NCBI GenBank assembly: GCA_033964015.1
Contig: CM066913.1
Coordinates: 5,989,169 to 6,053,168, forward strand
DNA length: 64,000 nucleotides
Direction of reading: 5' to 3'
From: Scolanthus callimorphus
Taxonomy: Eukaryota; Cnidaria; Anthozoa; Actiniaria; Edwardsiidae
Position numbers and translations under genes: made by a program. Shown here one piece after another: positions 1 through 11,757 of the stretch (position 1 is the stretch's first letter; every line of letters starts with the position of its first letter). The notes under the pieces are model-generated. The model did not search any database. It saw only the letters and a list, made by a program, of their open reading frames with translations, and was not told the DNA's origin.

Positions 1-207
1 AAGTTAATGCATTAAGTTGAAGCATTTCATATTTTCTTAGAGTATGAGGCAAACCTTTAGCATTGTATTTTGGAAGGCTGCTAGAGTTTCCAACACAGTA
101 GCTTTCTAGACTTTGAAGATGGTATTTTTACAGCGCTGTAACGGTTGGAAACTTTCATCTCACTTTTCGGAGTCTCTAAGCTTTAGCTTTACGAGTAGCA
201 TTTTATT

Positions 208-450
208 GCTCTGGCAAAATCCGGACTTTTAGCATTAGATTTGTCCGACGATGCTTGGTGGAAATTTCCACCTTACTTTTTCGGGGTCTGGCAAAATGAA
301 TACTTAGCATTAGATTTGTCCGACGATGCACGGTGGAAATTTCCACCTTACTTTTCGGGGTCTGGCAAAATCAGGACGTTTAGCAATAGATTTGTCCGAC
401 GATGCTCGGTGGAAATTTCCACCTTACTTTTTCCGGGTCTGGCAAAATGA
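208..450. repeat. Tandem repeat, about 75-bp unit, 3 copies
   Basis: The phrase TTTGTCCGACGATG recurs at about 75-bp spacing (near 240, 315 and 391), each time followed by a GGAAATTTCCACC fold-back motif and by GGGTCTGGCAAAAT. The block reads through as a short open frame on the plus strand only because the unit length is close to a multiple of three; I see no sign that it encodes a protein. Confidence 0.85.
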
Positions 451-489
451 ATACTATTCTGCGTCATTGATGTTTAGCCTTTTCTCAAA

Positions 490-620
490 CACCCGCATAT
501 AAGAACCTAGAATGTTAGCTTAAAACAAGTGCTAATCTGAACTGAAAATACTGAAAACGTGGTTATATAGCAATATCTTAGCCTAATAGGTTGTTAAAAT
601 CCAGGTTCTTATATGCGGGA
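490..620. mobile_element. Small fold-back MITE
   Basis: CCCGCATATAAGAACCT near 492 is repeated in inverted orientation as AGGTTCTTATATGCGGG ending near 620. The roughly 130-bp element has no coding capacity. Target-site duplications are not obvious. Confidence 0.6.
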
Positions 621-650
621 GATTACAGTACTTAACGCCACTTATTTTCG

Positions 651-985
651 AATGGCTAAGAATTTCCTAGCCATTTGTTCGAGGTTCAAATGGCTAAGAA
701 TTTCCTAGCCATTTGTTCGAGGTTCAAATGGCTAAGATTGTCCTAGCCATTTGTTCGATGTTCAAATGGCTAAGAATTTCCTAGCCATTTGCTCGAGGTT
801 CAAATGGCTAAGAATTTCCTAGCCATTTGTTCGCGGTTCGAATGGCTAAGAATGTCCTAGCCATTTGTTCGAGATTCAAATGGCTAAGAATTTCTAGCCA
901 TTTGTTCGAGGTTCAAATGGCTAAGAATTTCCTAGCCATTTGTTGGAGGTTCAATTGGCTATGAATTTCCTAGCATATTTTTTCG
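651..985. repeat. Minisatellite of 38-bp hairpin units
   Basis: About eight to nine copies of a 38-bp unit. Every unit contains the inverted repeat AATGGCTAAG...CTAGCCATT, so each copy can form its own hairpin, separated by TGTTCGAGGTTC. Copies differ by single substitutions (TTTCC/TGTCC, GAGG/GCGG), and the last ones decay. This is a tandem array of palindromes, not a CRISPR array, because spacers and repeats are equally conserved. Confidence 0.9.
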
Positions 986-1548
986 GGCTTTAACGCGTAG
1001 TGTTTTTTAAACACAAGAAAAGTTGATATGTATAGTGTTTCATACTAGAGTTTTCGTGTTCAGAAGAATAATACTTTTTTACAACACAGTTTTTGCGATT
1101 GATTTTGATGTCAGAGGAAATAATCAATATCACAATAAAGAGTTAAATGAAATTGCTGTGTTCTGTGTAAAATGCGTGTTTTCAACATCGGGTAATGGAC
1201 ATGTATTTAGAACGATTTACCGACATAGCGCCAACAAATAGAAGGGTCCGTTGTTGATTTATTTTATTGCTCTGAATAAGTTTCGAGATTTAGAGTTGTG
1301 TGATGGCTTGACTCCATTTTTTGAGTTTTGGAAAACCTCAAACTAGTTTGGAACGCGTTATAAGTTCTCTGGGGAACGCACTTCTATGAAAAATAGCTAA
1401 ATAACTAACAATAGTTCCTATTGGAATCCGCTATCTTTTTCAATTGTAAACTGTACTCCTTTTCAAAACTGTTCAATTCAATGAGAAGAATGTATTTCAT
1501 TTGTTCCTGTTTTCTGAAAACCTTGTCAACTGTAAACTAAGTCCGTTA

Positions 1549-1795
1549 ATTACCTCGATTCTCGGCAATAACCCCAATACATCCCGCGGGCCTACGGCCC
1601 TTGGGATGTATTGGGGTTATTGCCTCGAATCTCGGTAATTAACTCTAACATATTACAACAATATGCAGAGGTTTGAAGAGGTTCGCATGAAAGTCGTGAC
1701 CTTTCTATATCAAAATTCCATCGACGTCCATCGACCTCGATTCTCGGCAATAACTCCAATACATCCCAAGGACCTCGAATCTCGGTAATTAACTC
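1549..1795. mobile_element. Fold-back element and a partial second copy
   Basis: An inverted repeat of about 40 bp per arm (ATTCTCGGCAATAACCCC ... GGGGTTATTGCC) is centred on CGCGGGCCTACGGCCC near 1600. A second, shorter and diverged copy of the same ends (TCTCGGCAATAACTCC to GAATCTCGGTAATTAACT) lies at 1735-1795, just left of the LINE. It is non-coding. Confidence 0.65.
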
Positions 1796-2459
1796 TAACT
1801 TTCCCAGAAATCCCAGTCCCATTTTAGTGCATAATCTGCCGAAAATAGAAATCCTATTCCCCAGAGGCATCTAAACAGCAAGAAGACAATACAGTGCGCG
1901 GGTCTTCTGCTTGGGGGCACAAATTCGTGGTAAAACAAGGACAAACAATCGACCTTTCCCCGTCTACACCACAGGGAAACCAAACCTAGTAAGAAATAGC
2001 GGAGAACATCTGGGTTCGAGAATGTTACGATCACCATATTCGTCCGATCACCGAAACCTTTTTCAAGCTTCACAAGATAAAAAGTTAACTGATAATGAGA
2101 GGACATTATGCGAAGGGAAACTGTCAAAAAAGGAATGTCTGAGAATACTCAAAACATTTGCCAAAAACAAATCGCCTGGTTCTGACGGCCTGACCGTGGA
2201 ATTTTACCTTATTTTTTGGAAACAACTGGAAGAGGAATTTGTTAGTTGTTTTAATGAGGCGTTCCAAAAGAACGAGCTCTCTATCTCACAAAAAAGAGGA
2301 GTCATCACCTTAATACCAAAGAAAACAAATAATAGATTTTCCCTGAAAAATTGGAGGCCGATCACACTTCTAAATGTTGACTACAAAATAGCTTCCAAAG
2401 CGATAGCGTCGCGAATTGCAAAGCTTCTGCCAGATATCATTCACCCTGATCAAACAGGC

Positions 2460-2584
2460 GGTATATGCTTCATCGCTGAATGTCACAATAGCCGCCTTAT
2501 TTGAATATGAATGGTCCTTTTGTTTGATTATGCCTCGTTCTATTAGAAGACGACTATATGGCATTCAGCGATGAAGTAGATACC
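2460..2584. mobile_element. 125-bp MITE with 8-bp TSD inside the LINE
   Basis: The element begins GGTATATGCTTCATCGCTGAATG and ends with the inverted copy CATTCAGCGATGAAGTAGATACC (21 of 23 positions agree; weaker pairing extends to about 40 bp per arm). It is flanked on both sides by the direct repeat AAACAGGC (2452-2459 and 2585-2592). Removing the element plus one repeat rejoins the LINE reading frame exactly (…DQTG followed by YVKN…). Eight-base duplications are typical of hAT-like transposons. Confidence 0.92.
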
Positions 2585-4683
2585 AAACAGGCTATGTCAA
2601 AAACCGATATATAGGGCAAAATGTGCGCATGATCTTTGATATAATGGAATCGACAATAACGCGAAACATCCCAGGGATAGCCCTGTTTTTAGACTTCCAG
2701 AAAGCTTTCGATTGTCTAGAATGGGATTTCATAAGAACAACACTCGAAACTTTTAATTTTGGCCCGGATCTAATAAGATGGTTTGACACCTTTTATAACG
2801 GGATATCCAGCTGCGCCCTTAACAATGGATTCGCCACGCCTTTCTTTGACCTGCATCGCGGGCTCAGACAAGGATGTCCGCTCAGCGGCACTCTTTTTAT
2901 CCTAGCAGCGGAGATTCTAGGAAACGCAATCCGGAAAAATGCAGAAATTAAAGGAGTAACTTTTAATGGTCATGAATTTAAGCTAAGTCAGTACGCGGAC
3001 GACACCACAATTTTCGTGGCAGACCTGAAGTCGGCAGAACATCTCTTTGCGCTTCTGACACAATTCGAGGCATGCTCCGGTCTAAAAGTCAACGTGTCAA
3101 AATCAGAAGGACTTTGGCTAGGGGCAAACAAGGTTGTAAAGAAAAACCTTTAGGCATCCGTTGGCCCCTCAAGTCTGTATATGCGCTCGGAATCCATTTT
3201 GCTTATGATAAGGCCACCCTTAAAAAAGAAAATTTAGACTCGAAGCTCGCAGCAATGAGGAAGCTTTTAGACGTTTGGAAAACGAGAAGCCTAACACTAG
3301 AAGGTAAAATAAATATTGTGAAAACGCTAGCGTTATCAAAACTGACATATGTAGCCTCTCTAATCCCAATAGAACAAGAATTTATAAATCAAGTGAATCA
3401 GTTGATCTGGTCCTTCATTTGGAATGGGAAGCCGCCGAAAATAAAATCGCGGACAATGATAGGGAAAAAGCAAAATGGAGGCCTCAACATGCCCGACTTC
3501 GAGGTAGTCAATAAAGCCATTAAAGCGTGCTGGGTTAAAAGATTGTGTTCAGAAGTGGAAGAGCAGGCAGAGAGTTGGAAAGCCATTCCGTTTTCCTGTC
3601 TAAACAATGTGGGCGGGGCGTTCCTCTTCGACTGCAATTTCGACATAGCAACTCTGCCTCTCAATCCTAATTTGCCACACTTTTATAGAGAGGTAATAAA
3701 AGCGTGGCAAGAACTACAAATATACAGAAAAAGCGAAGATGTTACGGAAGAAACGATTTGGAATAATAAAGATATTAAAATAGCAGGAAAATCCATTTTT
3801 TACCAGAAATGGTACGAGTGCGGAGTGTACAAAATTAAACATCTACTAAACGAAAATAAGGAGTGGCTTTCAGAAAAAGAGCTACTCAGAAGGTACGGCA
3901 TAAAAACAAATTTCTTAACAATTTTCGCTTTGAGAAAAGCTATACCTCTTGAATGGAAAAGTAAACTAAAAATGGCAAACCTTACAACAGCAGAGGCTAC
4001 GCGAAAAAGGAAAGATAATTTTACATGTAAAGCAATTCGAGAAATTTTAATACAGAAACGTTTTCAACCCCCAACTGCGGAAAAGAGATTAATCCGTAAT
4101 GGCTGCTCTCCAGAAAATGTAGTCCATATCTATCAACTCCCATTTTCAATTACGAACGATGTACGGTTACAAATGTTTCAATTCAAAATTATTCACAATA
4201 TTCTTCCGAGCAATGCCACCTTATTTAGAAATAAAATTATAGACACAGATAAATGCCATGTCTGTTCACAAAGACAAGACTTGAACCACTTGTTTGTTTC
4301 GTGCAGCGAGATTAGTACGTTTTGGAAAAGGGTGGAAAGTTGGTGGCAGTTTAAGTTTAAAAATAAAGAGAAAATTACAATAAATGAGAGCACTATATTT
4401 TATGGTTATGAACCAAATAACAGCCAAAAGAAGCCATTGAATCTTTGCTTGCTGATTGCCAAGTATTACATTTACGGAGCTTACAAGAAAAATGAAAAAG
4501 TTTATTTCACTACATATTTGATTTTCTTGAAAAAACTGGCTAGAGATCGAAACGTCAGAAATTGCACGAAAACTTTTATGTATTAAAATATTTGATGTGT
4601 AAAGACTGCTTCCCCAAGTGAATGGCTGTTGAAACAACAAATACAAAACAAGACTCAGCAATCAGGATATGTAATACCTTTTT

Positions 4684-4830
4684 TTGTGTGTGTGTGTCCG
4701 TGTGTGTGTGCGTTTGTTTGTTATACATATATATAAAAAGCAAAATATTGTATATAGCCACATGTAAGAAGAAAAAAAAATGTAAAATGCTGTATAATTA
4801 CAATAAATATGTATATAAAAAAAAAAAAAA
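4684..4830. repeat. TG microsatellite and A-rich tail of the LINE
   Basis: Interrupted (TG)n runs at 4684-4715 are followed by AT-rich sequence and a terminal A-run with an AATAAATATG element just before it. This is the 3' end of the retrotransposon above. Confidence 0.8.
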
Positions 4831-4904
4831 TTAGTCGATGGTTCAGTCATTTAGTGAGGGATCTTCTTCGCCTTTTGCTTCTTCTTTTTGCGGAAATTCG
4901 ACAG

Positions 4905-5030
4905 AATAAGTAAGAGTTAAATACCGAGGGCTGAGGCAATATGACATATAAATACCGAGGGCCGTAGGCCCGAGGTATTTATATGTCATATTGCCGAAGA
5001 CCGAGGTATTTAACTGACTTATTACATGAT
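4905..5030. mobile_element. Fold-back MITE (TAAATACCGAGG ends)
   Basis: AGTTAAATACCGAGG...GGCAATATGACATATAAATACC is followed by its inverted copy GGTATTTATATGTCATATTGCC...CCGAGGTATTTAACT around a GGGCCGTAGGCCC centre. Arms are roughly 50 bp. It is non-coding. Confidence 0.75.
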
Positions 5031-5039
5031 CTAAGGTGA

Positions 5040-8000
5040 TTTTACTATCGGGTGGAGCGCATTTCAATTAAAAAATCGAAAATACTTCGTCAAATAAGCG
5101 ATTTTTAACCATATAAATCAACCAGGGATCTTTATTTTTTTCCAGTAGAGGGATATCCCCTGAGGTTTAAGTCGTATCGGAACAAAAGGATGAAAAATGT
5201 TTTGAAAGCTATTGTCGTCAGTGTTGGCTGGGAAATCTGTGATGCCTTGAATGTCTTTTCTTTTCAACTTCTCATAATAACGTGTATTTTGCGTGGCAAT
5301 TTCACTGCAGAGAAGGTGCCTTTTACAATAGATTTGTTTGCATTCTAAAGCCCCCGTTTCATTAAATTAAAGAATATATATCCCTAGAGTGGTTGGGAGA
5401 CAACAAACAGAAGTGTGGGGCTATTGTTCCTTTAGCTTTCATGCATTCATTTTTAAACGACCAATGGAAGTACTTCTTTTTGTACCAAACAACAAAAGAA
5501 ATCAAAACACCTGTTTTTCGCGATTTTAGGTCGTCATTTTGTAGGAGTCGGTGCTTGAGTGCTGAACTAGTAGTTCTAAGTTGGCGACTGAGAACGAGTT
5601 TCGGAGGAAAAAACAACGCTTGAGGTCTCAAGACTAAAAGGGTGCATTATGCGCGTGAAGAACTCGGCACTCACTGTGTGGTTTTAAGCTGTTCAAGAGA
5701 TAATACATTTCAAAGTGTCCTGTAGTTGGCGATTGAGAACGACATGGTAAGTTTAACTAAAGTTCTTATTTATAGCTAATTCGTTTTATTATAACAGTTG
5801 AAGTAGACCGGTCTGGTGAATTTAAATTGCATGACTAACTTGAACGTATTAGACTTGTGTGCCGTTGATGCTGCGACGTACGAGGTCCATCCTAAATTTG
5901 ACAAACTGGTAAAATGTATTGATGAAAGAAATTTAAAATGTGCTGTGCAAATGTATTGTTATGAGCTCAATGTTCTAAATTATTTTTATTTCTATTTCTT
6001 TCACAGTTTGTTTGAGCGTGAAGCAGAAATGGAACCGGCTAGCAAGGTTACCTATAACATCTACTTATTCCATATTAATTATAGTTAAATTTAGTAGAAA
6101 AGTAGAAAGAATTGCCAATTTGCAATTTAGAGACACACTATTCAGTTAAAGCTAGTAATTACATTTTTTTTGTTCAAATATATATTTATTTTCAATTTAA
6201 CCTAGCAAACAATTTTGTAGTATTTATCATTTAGCTGTAAATGTGTTTCAGCATCGGAAGGGTGGGGCTTTATTTGTCTAATTAGTCATAATTGCTCCTC
6301 ATTATAAATGCGCCGGGTCATTTATGAGAATCAATTGTTCCATAAAGACCCGCGCATTTATAATGCGGGTCATTTATGACTAATTATTCAATAATAGCCC
6401 CAATCTTCCCTGCTGAAACTTCAAACCCTCCCCGTTCTTTAAGAATGTAATTAATTCATAGGGATTTAAGTAAAATAAAGGGTCTTGAATAACAATAGAA
6501 AAGGTGTCAATCATGTAATAATGGTTGTTAATATCCAAAGAAGGAATAACCAAGTCCACACTCGTGAACTCGCGATATTGTCAAGCGGATCTGAATCGCG
6601 TTTATAGGTGAGTTTATAAAGGGGCTATGTCACGGTTGTTTCAATAAAATGTTATAAAATAGGACCAGTGATCCACAAAACAACTCAGAATCCTACATGA
6701 TATTATTATTGAGTGTTACAAAGAAAAATGAGGAATTGAAACCTGCATTATAAAGGCGTTCGTACGTAAGATTTTATAGCTTTCGCTAGTTTGAAAACTG
6801 TTTAGCCTGGTAAGAAATCCAAAATGCCTTTTCGTAATCCAATTCAATCCGCTCTATAACACATGAATATAATCCAAATTAGCTAGCAGTTGAAAGGCTG
6901 TTTAACAAACCTATATGATTTTGTTCATTTTGTTCATAAGCTACCTAAATTGGCCCTAAAATCGTAAAACTGTCCCTTTAAGTACTTTCAAGTCTGTATC
7001 TCAGCAAGATAATTTGACAGTTAATAACTTCAGCAGAGTTTGAAAGCAGGAGACCTTGGAGTTGGTTACACCGATGCTGAAACTTGGCTTGAGTGAAGTT
7101 CATTTCTGATTTTTTTTATAGGAGGATGTGCAATTAGGGGTTGGCATTAATAGAGATCATGGCTGCTTTAATTGGGTTACTTGTCTAAAGACAGCAATAA
7201 AATAGTACTGCAAAAAGAATTATGAAATATTCGAAAAGGAAGGGAAGTTATAGACTTGCTCTAACTATTTCGTCTCGAGAAACATCGAGATTCTCGGGAA
7301 AACAAAACTCGCTGTTTCCCTCGGAAGCAGTCATTAAGTGTTTTATTATATAGCAAAAAGAAATACGGTAAACATGGCTAAAAATATTCCGCCGAAATTT
7401 CTCGCTCTAGCCATGTCGCCCGCGCGGGCAACAATTTTTTAATTGTAGCCCGCGCGGGCTACATTGAATTTGTAGCTCGCCACGTGACCATGATAGAACC
7501 AATCAGAGCGCGCGCTTTGATCGAATAAACACGAGCTATATAATAAGGGAAGTTATTACCTTTGCAACAAGTTGGCACACCCGAGTCACAGCATTCTGAA
7601 TTTTGACTGAGTCACCCGTAAGGCACTTTGTGTTCTTTTTTGTCATTGTGTTTTCACACTTCTTTTATTTGCTCAATATAGTATTTTGATTAAGACATGA
7701 GTGTGCAACTGGGAAATACGGCATCTGTACATCTCATGCAAAGCTACATCTTGAACCAGAGTGGCATACTTTAAGTTTATTATATAAACACCAATGAATA
7801 CCGTGCGATCTCCCCCGCAAAAACTTGAGGAGGAAAACCCAATACAGCTCCAAATTCTGCTGTATGGTTGACTACTACACATGCTTTCTCTACTATGACT
7901 TATGCCACTGTTTGAAAAATTAACTGTAAAGCAACAACCAGAATTAGTTTAGATATTCTTAAAAAACAACAAAGCATTGCAGTGGGGGGTGGCTAGGTAC

Positions 8001-9500
8001 AAAGGATATACTACAGAGTTCAGACCAAGGGGGTGGCTAATCTTAAGGTTTTTACAAGAAATATGAGGGGGGTGGCTAGCCACCCTAACCACCCCTCCCT
8101 AGATCCGCCCTTGCATTGTAAAGCAGAAGGCAATATTGATGGTTTGTGTGCAAAACTAAACAATGATGTACAGTACTGATAGTGCCTAGAGTGTCATCAT
8201 AATGTCAAACTGTTTCAAGTTATACAGTGTACTTTTGGCCAAAAATAAATTGCAAAATTGCAACACATGACAATAAATTACAGTATAGAGCGGTTTTCGT
8301 ATGACGGTAGTGAAACCAATCGCAAGGTAATCTGTACACAAATTGTGAATACAACCTATCAGAGTAATTACAAAGTAATTGCGAATTATGACAGTCATCT
8401 GAAATCTGCTGTATGCTACTTTGTAGTTCACCATTCTAGTAGCAACAATGAAAACATTCACATAGTTAACTCAAGCTAATAAATGTGTCAAATACTGCAA
8501 TGCATTTGTTGACTAAAAGGAAAAGATAGTTTGTATGCCACAAATCCAGGTAACCAAGAGCTTCAACAACAAACTTGTGACATTGTTTTTCTTATTGAGC
8601 AGGCCCTGCCCAAAAATATAGGAGCCTTCCACCAAATTGATAGAGTCTTCTTAAACAACTAATTTCTAAAAAATTTTCAAAGGAAAACACCCACGAGTTG
8701 GCCTATGGCATGCCTTTGATTATGGATAGGGATTAAATAGCCAGATGCTTACGACTTAGGGAAAATTCCTGAGGATAGTCTGGCCAGCAGTGCACACAAG
8801 GTTTTCAAATCAGGAATTTTTAGGGTTGAAATTTGGGCTTCCCGACAGCCATTCCTACCATTTTAACCTTCAAATCCTTTGCAGCTTAATAACCTTGATA
8901 ACAGCAAATTCACAATCCATTTACATATGGATTTGCATGTGTGCACTTTTGTTCTTTAATCATTATCAAGTGTGTTGTTTTCTGCCATTCTGGTTGCCAT
9001 TGTTACAGCTTATGTTTAGGGCACTAGTACTGAATAGCTCTGGCATAAAAAGTGATATTCAAATCATGCAGGATGGAGCAAGATATTTATGCCCATAAAT
9101 ATTGGGATCAAATATTTCATTTTAACGAATATTCTAACTTCTGTACTTAAATTAAATTGCATTGCAAATGAAATAATTTCTGGATACACAAAAAAACACC
9201 AATCATTTTGTAGCAAGCATGCGCAGAAGGTTGAGCTCCGTCCCACATGAAACTAGCCAGACTAAAACAACATAGTCTCTCAAGTGGAACCTTTTTCAGG
9301 GACTGCTCTTGAGGGAAGACTATACTTAAACTTCCCTAGAGCAGGCCCTTCAGCCTTTGGACAGTAGGGAATAGTTGAAAAAAATATCTCCAACTGTTCA
9401 AAGACTGAGGGGCTGCACTGGAAGGTGTTATATACAGAATACTAATTGGTCTAATTAGTATTCTGTATCATAATTCTGTATCAGCCACCTAGCCTATGTT
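5040..9500. other. Intergenic stretch with MITE remnants, no supported gene
   Basis: No convincing exon was found. A 90-codon open frame on the plus strand at 5816-6088 has no recognisable motif. Visible structures are a fold-back at about 6260-6405 with ATAAATGCGCCGGG/CCCGCGCATTTAT arms, a palindromic GCCCGCGCGGGC pair at 7427-7462, and a degraded AT-rich MITE at about 7670-7800 related to 11815-12000. There is also a small element at 7983-8115 ending in CCTAGATCCGCCC and a family beginning TATAGAGCGGTTTTCG at 8283 (related end at 27808). Confidence 0.5.
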
Positions 9501-9555
9501 AATAATAATGACATTTATTTAAATAGACACAATGTTGTATCGGGGGATACAAGTA

Positions 9556-10666
9556 GTGTCACCTGGGGTGTTTACTATTATGCCAAAAATCCTGGGCCCC
9601 CGGGTTGGAAGTAAATGGTATAGTCAACTTTCAGGGCCCCCACGCTTGGGCCCCCCAGAAAAATCTGGGATTTCAAAGAAAGTTGTCCTTCCATCCCAGG
9701 TGGGACAAACCCAAGTGGGATGGTTTGTACAGTACCATTTGCGAAAATTGAATAAACCCCTAGATTGCAGTCCTTTTTTGCACGCAGTTATTTTCCTTCG
9801 CTATTTTTCGGCATCATGGCAACTCACTTTTCTGCCGTCTATACCAATGCGAATGCAGTTTATATACCCTCAATTTGGATTTTCTACTTCGACATGAATG
9901 TCCTGCCATTTTAGGTGAGGAATAAACCGAGCCATTTCCCTCCAGAGTATTTCTGCAGTCGCTCTTGTCATTCTAAAATGACTTTGGAACTCGCTACTGA
10001 GATAACGCGGCAAGACAACCTCAAAGTATTCACAAGTTCTATTCTGCCTCATAAAGCAACTAATTGCTGCAAATACAAAATAGTATCGCGATTCACCCTG
10101 CCACTCTGTATTGTTGTGAGCTGTCAATATTTTGTGAAAGATTGAAAAATGTAAACAGAAAATACTCGAGCTCGTGCGAAAAGCCCCTGTGATTGCGCGA
10201 GAGCGCGCGTAAATGTAATGAGAATTGAAATTTCAATCGACAATAAAAAAACACTATTTCCAGCCATTTCCTCTAAAAATCTTCAAGAATCGAGAGAGAG
10301 ACGGCAATTCCACAAAATATTGGCGGCGTTGGAAAAAAATATTTTTCTCCCAACTAGCTGTCAATATTTTGTGGAATTGCCGTCTCAAAATCATAATTAG
10401 TATATAATATCCTCGTTGTCCTCAAGAAAATTGTTTAAAATTGTTTCGTCAAACTTTAATTCTTTGGCAAACAACCGAAAATTGTTATAAGCCGCCATTT
10501 TGAAGTTTGTGCCAAAAAACGAAATGGGGCACAAATGGTAAGGTTCGTCCTACCCGGTTGGGATAACCCACGTGGCAAACCTGTACCATTATGCACAGTC
10601 AACCCAACTGGGGGCCCCATAGGATCATTCCGGAGTTTTTGGCATAATGGTTAACACCCCAGATCC
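9556..10666. mobile_element. PIF/Harbinger-like element with transposase fragment
   Basis: Inverted ends GGGGTGTTTACTATTATGCC (about 9557) and GGCATAATGGTTAACACCCC (ending about 10663) bound a 1.1-kb element. On the minus strand, 10127-9870 encodes an 85-residue fragment whose FQSHFRMTRATAEILWREM segment resembles the conserved start of HARBI1-type transposases. The rest of the transposase is missing, so the copy is not autonomous. A second, internal hairpin (GAGACGGCAATTCCACAAAA and its inverse) lies at 10297-10386. The target duplication is unclear. The superfamily call is an inference from the transposase fragment. Confidence 0.6.
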
Positions 10667-10814
10667 GAATCCAGTGTAGAGATTGGATAAGCATCCTGTG
10701 AATAATGGATGAATATTATAAATAATATTCTAATGCAAATAACTGACATTCTCGACTATCATGAAAAGAAAGTAATCAGTCAATTAGTCAGAGCAAGATC
10801 TGTTTGATGCTTAC

Positions 10815-10911
10815 CTCATCTGAAAAAAGTACTCCATAGTCATGTAATCCTTTTTTGAACTCCTCCAAATCCAAACTGCGGCTTCTATCATCATCATAGA
10901 TTTTGAAGGTC
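10815..10911 (-). CDS. Calcyphosine-like second exon, duplicate copy (EF-hand)
   Basis: This 97-bp exon has the same length, phase and splice positions as exon 2 of the complete calcyphosine-like gene at 30432-30528. It is preceded by AAAG and followed by GTAAGC on the minus strand. Joined to the exon at 18349-18452 it gives R-T-F-K-I-Y and then an EF-hand loop DDDRSRSLDLEE followed by FKKGLHDYGV. Ordinary EF-hand positions D, D, S and E are kept, so calcium binding is plausible. No matching exons 3 to 6 were found at lower coordinates in this window. It is either a partial tandem duplicate or the start of a paralogue whose 3' exons lie beyond the left edge or are lost. Confidence 0.75.
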
Positions 10912-11757
10912 CTTTGGAAAACAAGAACATGAAGGTTTTCACATATATCATCTCTGAAAATAATAGCACACTACTTGTAACAAAAATGGGCCAGAACAAA
11001 GCCTACACTATGACTGACATGAAGAACTAGAACACAGAAATGGTTGTTCAAAATCTAACCAATACATAATGAAAATGAACTCCAAAACAGGGCACAAATT
11101 TGATATAGTTTGTTAAAAAGCTTGGGAACTATACAGGGCTTCTGACAGGGTGCGGCAGTGCAGGAAGCGCACAATCTTACTACAACATTTTAAACAACAT
11201 GTTGTTCAATGTCATCAATACTCACACCAGATCACATATTTTAATGAGTTTGGATAAAGCAATTTCTATTATTAACATTCTTATTACCACCAGTAAGGAG
11301 TTTTGATTTAATGTAGATTTTAGTTCATTCTTGCCTTATACCTGTCGCGTGACTAAAAATATCTCCTGAAATCATGCTCTAAATGCCAAATAAACCCCAT
11401 GGATGTACAGAATGTGGGGTACTAAAAAAAATATGTTTTGAGAGAAAGTTTGAGGGTGATAGCACTTTTCTCGACTGAGATATAAGTAAAAAAAAACACA
11501 CTAGTCCGGCGGATTAGCGTAAAAATTGCGCACTTTTGGCTAAAGACACCAAACTTTGCATGTCAACAGTTTTTAGTAGTTTATTGAAGATAAGATATGG
11601 AGACACGCTAAATTTTATTTGTAGCGAAAGCTAGAACAGTTTTAATGTGAACCATTGTTTTGCCATTGGCAGCCATCTTTGAATCCTTTGTTATTCATGA
11701 GCTCTGCGGCACTTGGTGAAATCTTCTATTGTCCATGTTTATAGAGTATAGCACAGT

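Larger units (their letters stand above)
1900..4831 (+). mobile_element. Degenerate L1/Tx1-type non-LTR retrotransposon (reverse transcriptase ORF2 remnant)
   Basis: The plus strand encodes a reverse transcriptase in three broken pieces. Piece one (about 1911-2451) has the NKSPGSDGL and NWRPITLLN motifs. Piece two (2593-3150) has AFDCLEWDF, RQGCPLSGTLF and the catalytic YADD (YADDTTIFV). Piece three (about 3140-4586) has the connection region and a C-terminal Cys/His-type segment (CHVCSQRQDLNHLFVSC). The order and wording resemble the L1/Tx1 group. The apurinic endonuclease and ORF1 are missing, so the copy is 5' truncated. A 125-bp MITE interrupts it at 2460-2584, and a one-base frameshift near 3140-3150 separates pieces two and three. 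The 3' UTR holds a TG-rich microsatellite (4684-4715) and ends in an A13-14 tail at about 4818-4830. The element cannot make protein and is a fossil. No clear target-site duplication was found. Confidence 0.88.

Noticed and set aside
651..985. CRISPR-like alternation of repeats and spacers
   Set aside because: The spacers are as conserved as the repeats and each unit is a palindrome. This is a eukaryotic minisatellite.
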